Shown here: one piece after another, positions 63,080 to 64,000 of the stretch
How the letters are laid out: each line of letters starts with the position of its first letter
Position numbering within the stretch: the stretch's first letter is position 1
Origin: Echinostoma caproni
Lineage: Eukaryota > Platyhelminthes > Trematoda > Plagiorchiida > Echinostomatidae
Assembly: GCA_900618425.1 (NCBI GenBank)
Contig: UZAN01039706.1
Span: 39,378 to 103,377, forward strand
Reading direction: 5' to 3'
DNA: 64,000 bases
Program-made: the position numbers and the translations under genes
The notes under the pieces: generated by a model
Told to the model about the DNA's origin: nothing
Databases searched by the model: none
What the model saw: the letters and a program-made list of their open reading frames with translations, nothing else

Positions 63080-63490
63080 AGAACGTGGGTGGGGCTGAAC
63101 CGCGTTTTCACACCAAATTGAAGTACGGTCAGGTAAGCACTGATTCCATCTCATTCCCTGATTTTTTGCGGTGTTCTTGCCATTTCATTGGGTTAGCCAT
63201 GGCTAAACAAAACCAGTTTACATCCTCAGTAGTTGCTTCTAATCTCACAAAAGTACGAAGGTTGATCAGTTGGATCGCAGTCACCTTCACAAACAAATGA
63301 TGATGATCTGCCAAATGCTTCGGTCGCAGTCCACTTTGAGTAGGTCGGAATAGGTCGATGCATTCAGATTGACCAGGTGATGAGTCTCACCTACCCGGCA
63401 ACAGATCATGATTGTTCCATTGTTAACTGACCCGTTACATGTCATATATAGCACAGCCCATCTTTGTGAGCTTAGCACAGTTATCATATC
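63080..63490 (-). other. Open, GC-richer minus-strand stretch, unidentified
   Basis: Two overlapping minus-strand frames (63287-63487 and 63129-63314) together cover about 400 bases without strong damage (for example SDLLKVDCDRSIW and FVKVTAIQLINLRTFVRL). I cannot name a family. A dispersed repeat is as likely as an exon. Confidence 0.25.
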
Positions 63491-63639
63491 TCCAGAATCT
63501 CAGTACTGACCCTCATGATAATGACTCAGTCAGAAACTTCAAAACCTCATTACATTTTGCACAGCAGTAATAAAGGAGTTAATTCCACTAAAAGATGAAG
63601 GCTTCGTATATATTCGAAACAAAACGATCTGATCAGCTA

Positions 63640-63748
63640 CCTGATGATCGATTGGGTAGTATGCTTGCGTTCTACCTATGAGGTCCCCGGTTAGATCCCC
63701 TGTTCGGTCAACGGATTCTCATTGCTGATGACACCCAACCAGATCAAA
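63640..63748 (+). repeat. SINE-like repeat, best copy (copy 3)
   Basis: A head with a B-box-like GGTTAGATCC (63689-63698) is followed by TTCGGTCAACGGATTCTCAT and CCCAACCAGATCAAA. The same order recurs at 19424-19530 and 690-772. The match across loci many kilobases apart supports a dispersed tRNA-derived SINE family. Confidence 0.55.
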
Positions 63749-64000
63749 TTGTTTTTCCAGTGCTTCCTAGCTTTTCAGCTCACTTTTCATTTACATGATT
63801 AATGCTCCAAATAAATGATGGTTACTTTGTGCCAAATGCTTCTTGGCATCTAGTTGAGCTACGTACAGTAGTCCACCAGCAGTTGGCTCGTTGGCGATCA
63901 CTGGATTTATCATACGTGTATGAGTTACATTCATGAAAGGGTGCACGGAGAACAAAATCCTGTTGGACGAAAATGAGCAAAGATGAGAAAATTTTGTGTT

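Noticed and set aside
1..64000. CRISPR arrays, operons, phage or bacterial features
   Set aside because: No regularly spaced repeats and no closely packed genes. Splice sites, long introns and non-LTR/Penelope-like elements mark this as animal nuclear DNA.

Overview
This is eukaryotic, intron-rich DNA of roughly 39-40% GC by eye. It has three runs of N and several single Ns, as in a draft scaffold. The retroelement remnants (an RTE-like endonuclease/RT family, CR1-like LINEs and Penelope-like elements with a GIY-YIG domain) resemble those I know from digenean flukes. A platyhelminth, probably a trematode, is my best inference; I cannot name a species.

One host gene dominates the window. Four minus-strand exons read in phase into the N-terminal part of a serine/threonine kinase of the NIM1 (NIM1K) type in the AMPK-related group. 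Exon 1 (60687-59604) holds the start codon, a 335-residue low-complexity N-terminus and the glycine loop. Exon 2 (22881-22760) has the ATP-binding lysine and the alpha-C glutamate. Exon 3 (11544-11398) has the hinge. Exon 4 (6762-6326) has the HRD catalytic loop followed by an unusual insert of about 126 residues rich in Ser and Arg. The exon with DFG, the activation loop and the C-lobe was not found and should lie left of base 1. The introns are about 36.7, 11.2, 4.6 and at least 6.3 kb, so over 54 kb of DNA carries about 1.8 kb of coding sequence.

Layout from left to right: 1-530 RTE tail (+); 3.8-4.8 kb Penelope-like remnant (-); 6.3-6.8 kb exon 4; 7.2-7.5 kb RTE tail (+); 11.4-11.5 kb exon 3; 16.3-16.7 kb gap; 19.6-20.6 kb Penelope-like copy with an internal inversion; 22.8 kb exon 2; 27.4-27.9 kb gap; 28.4-29.2 kb CR1-like (+) with a nested insertion; 31.5-31.9 and 37.1-37.4 kb RTE tails (-); 39.0 kb CpG-rich patch; 39.9-41.6 kb long RTE remnant (-); 43.1-44.0 kb unassigned open frame (+); 44.0-45.2 kb second RTE subfamily (-) running into a gap; 46.9-47.3 kb Penelope-like (-); 48.9 kb tRNA-like gene; 50.1-50.9 and 57.8-58.3 kb CR1-like (+); 59.6-60.7 kb exon 1; then upstream DNA with a SINE-like repeat near the right end.

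All recognised transposon copies are truncated, and most carry stops and frameshifts; where the RT catalytic motif can be read it is mutated. No copy shows the apurinic endonuclease domain. The most notable items are the insert in the NIM1 catalytic domain, the inverted Penelope-like copy that fits twin priming, the tRNA-like gene with an ACA anticodon and long variable arm, and the long unassigned open frame near 43 kb. I see no convincing novel defence or gene-cluster system. All domain calls come from reading the translations; no database search was possible.
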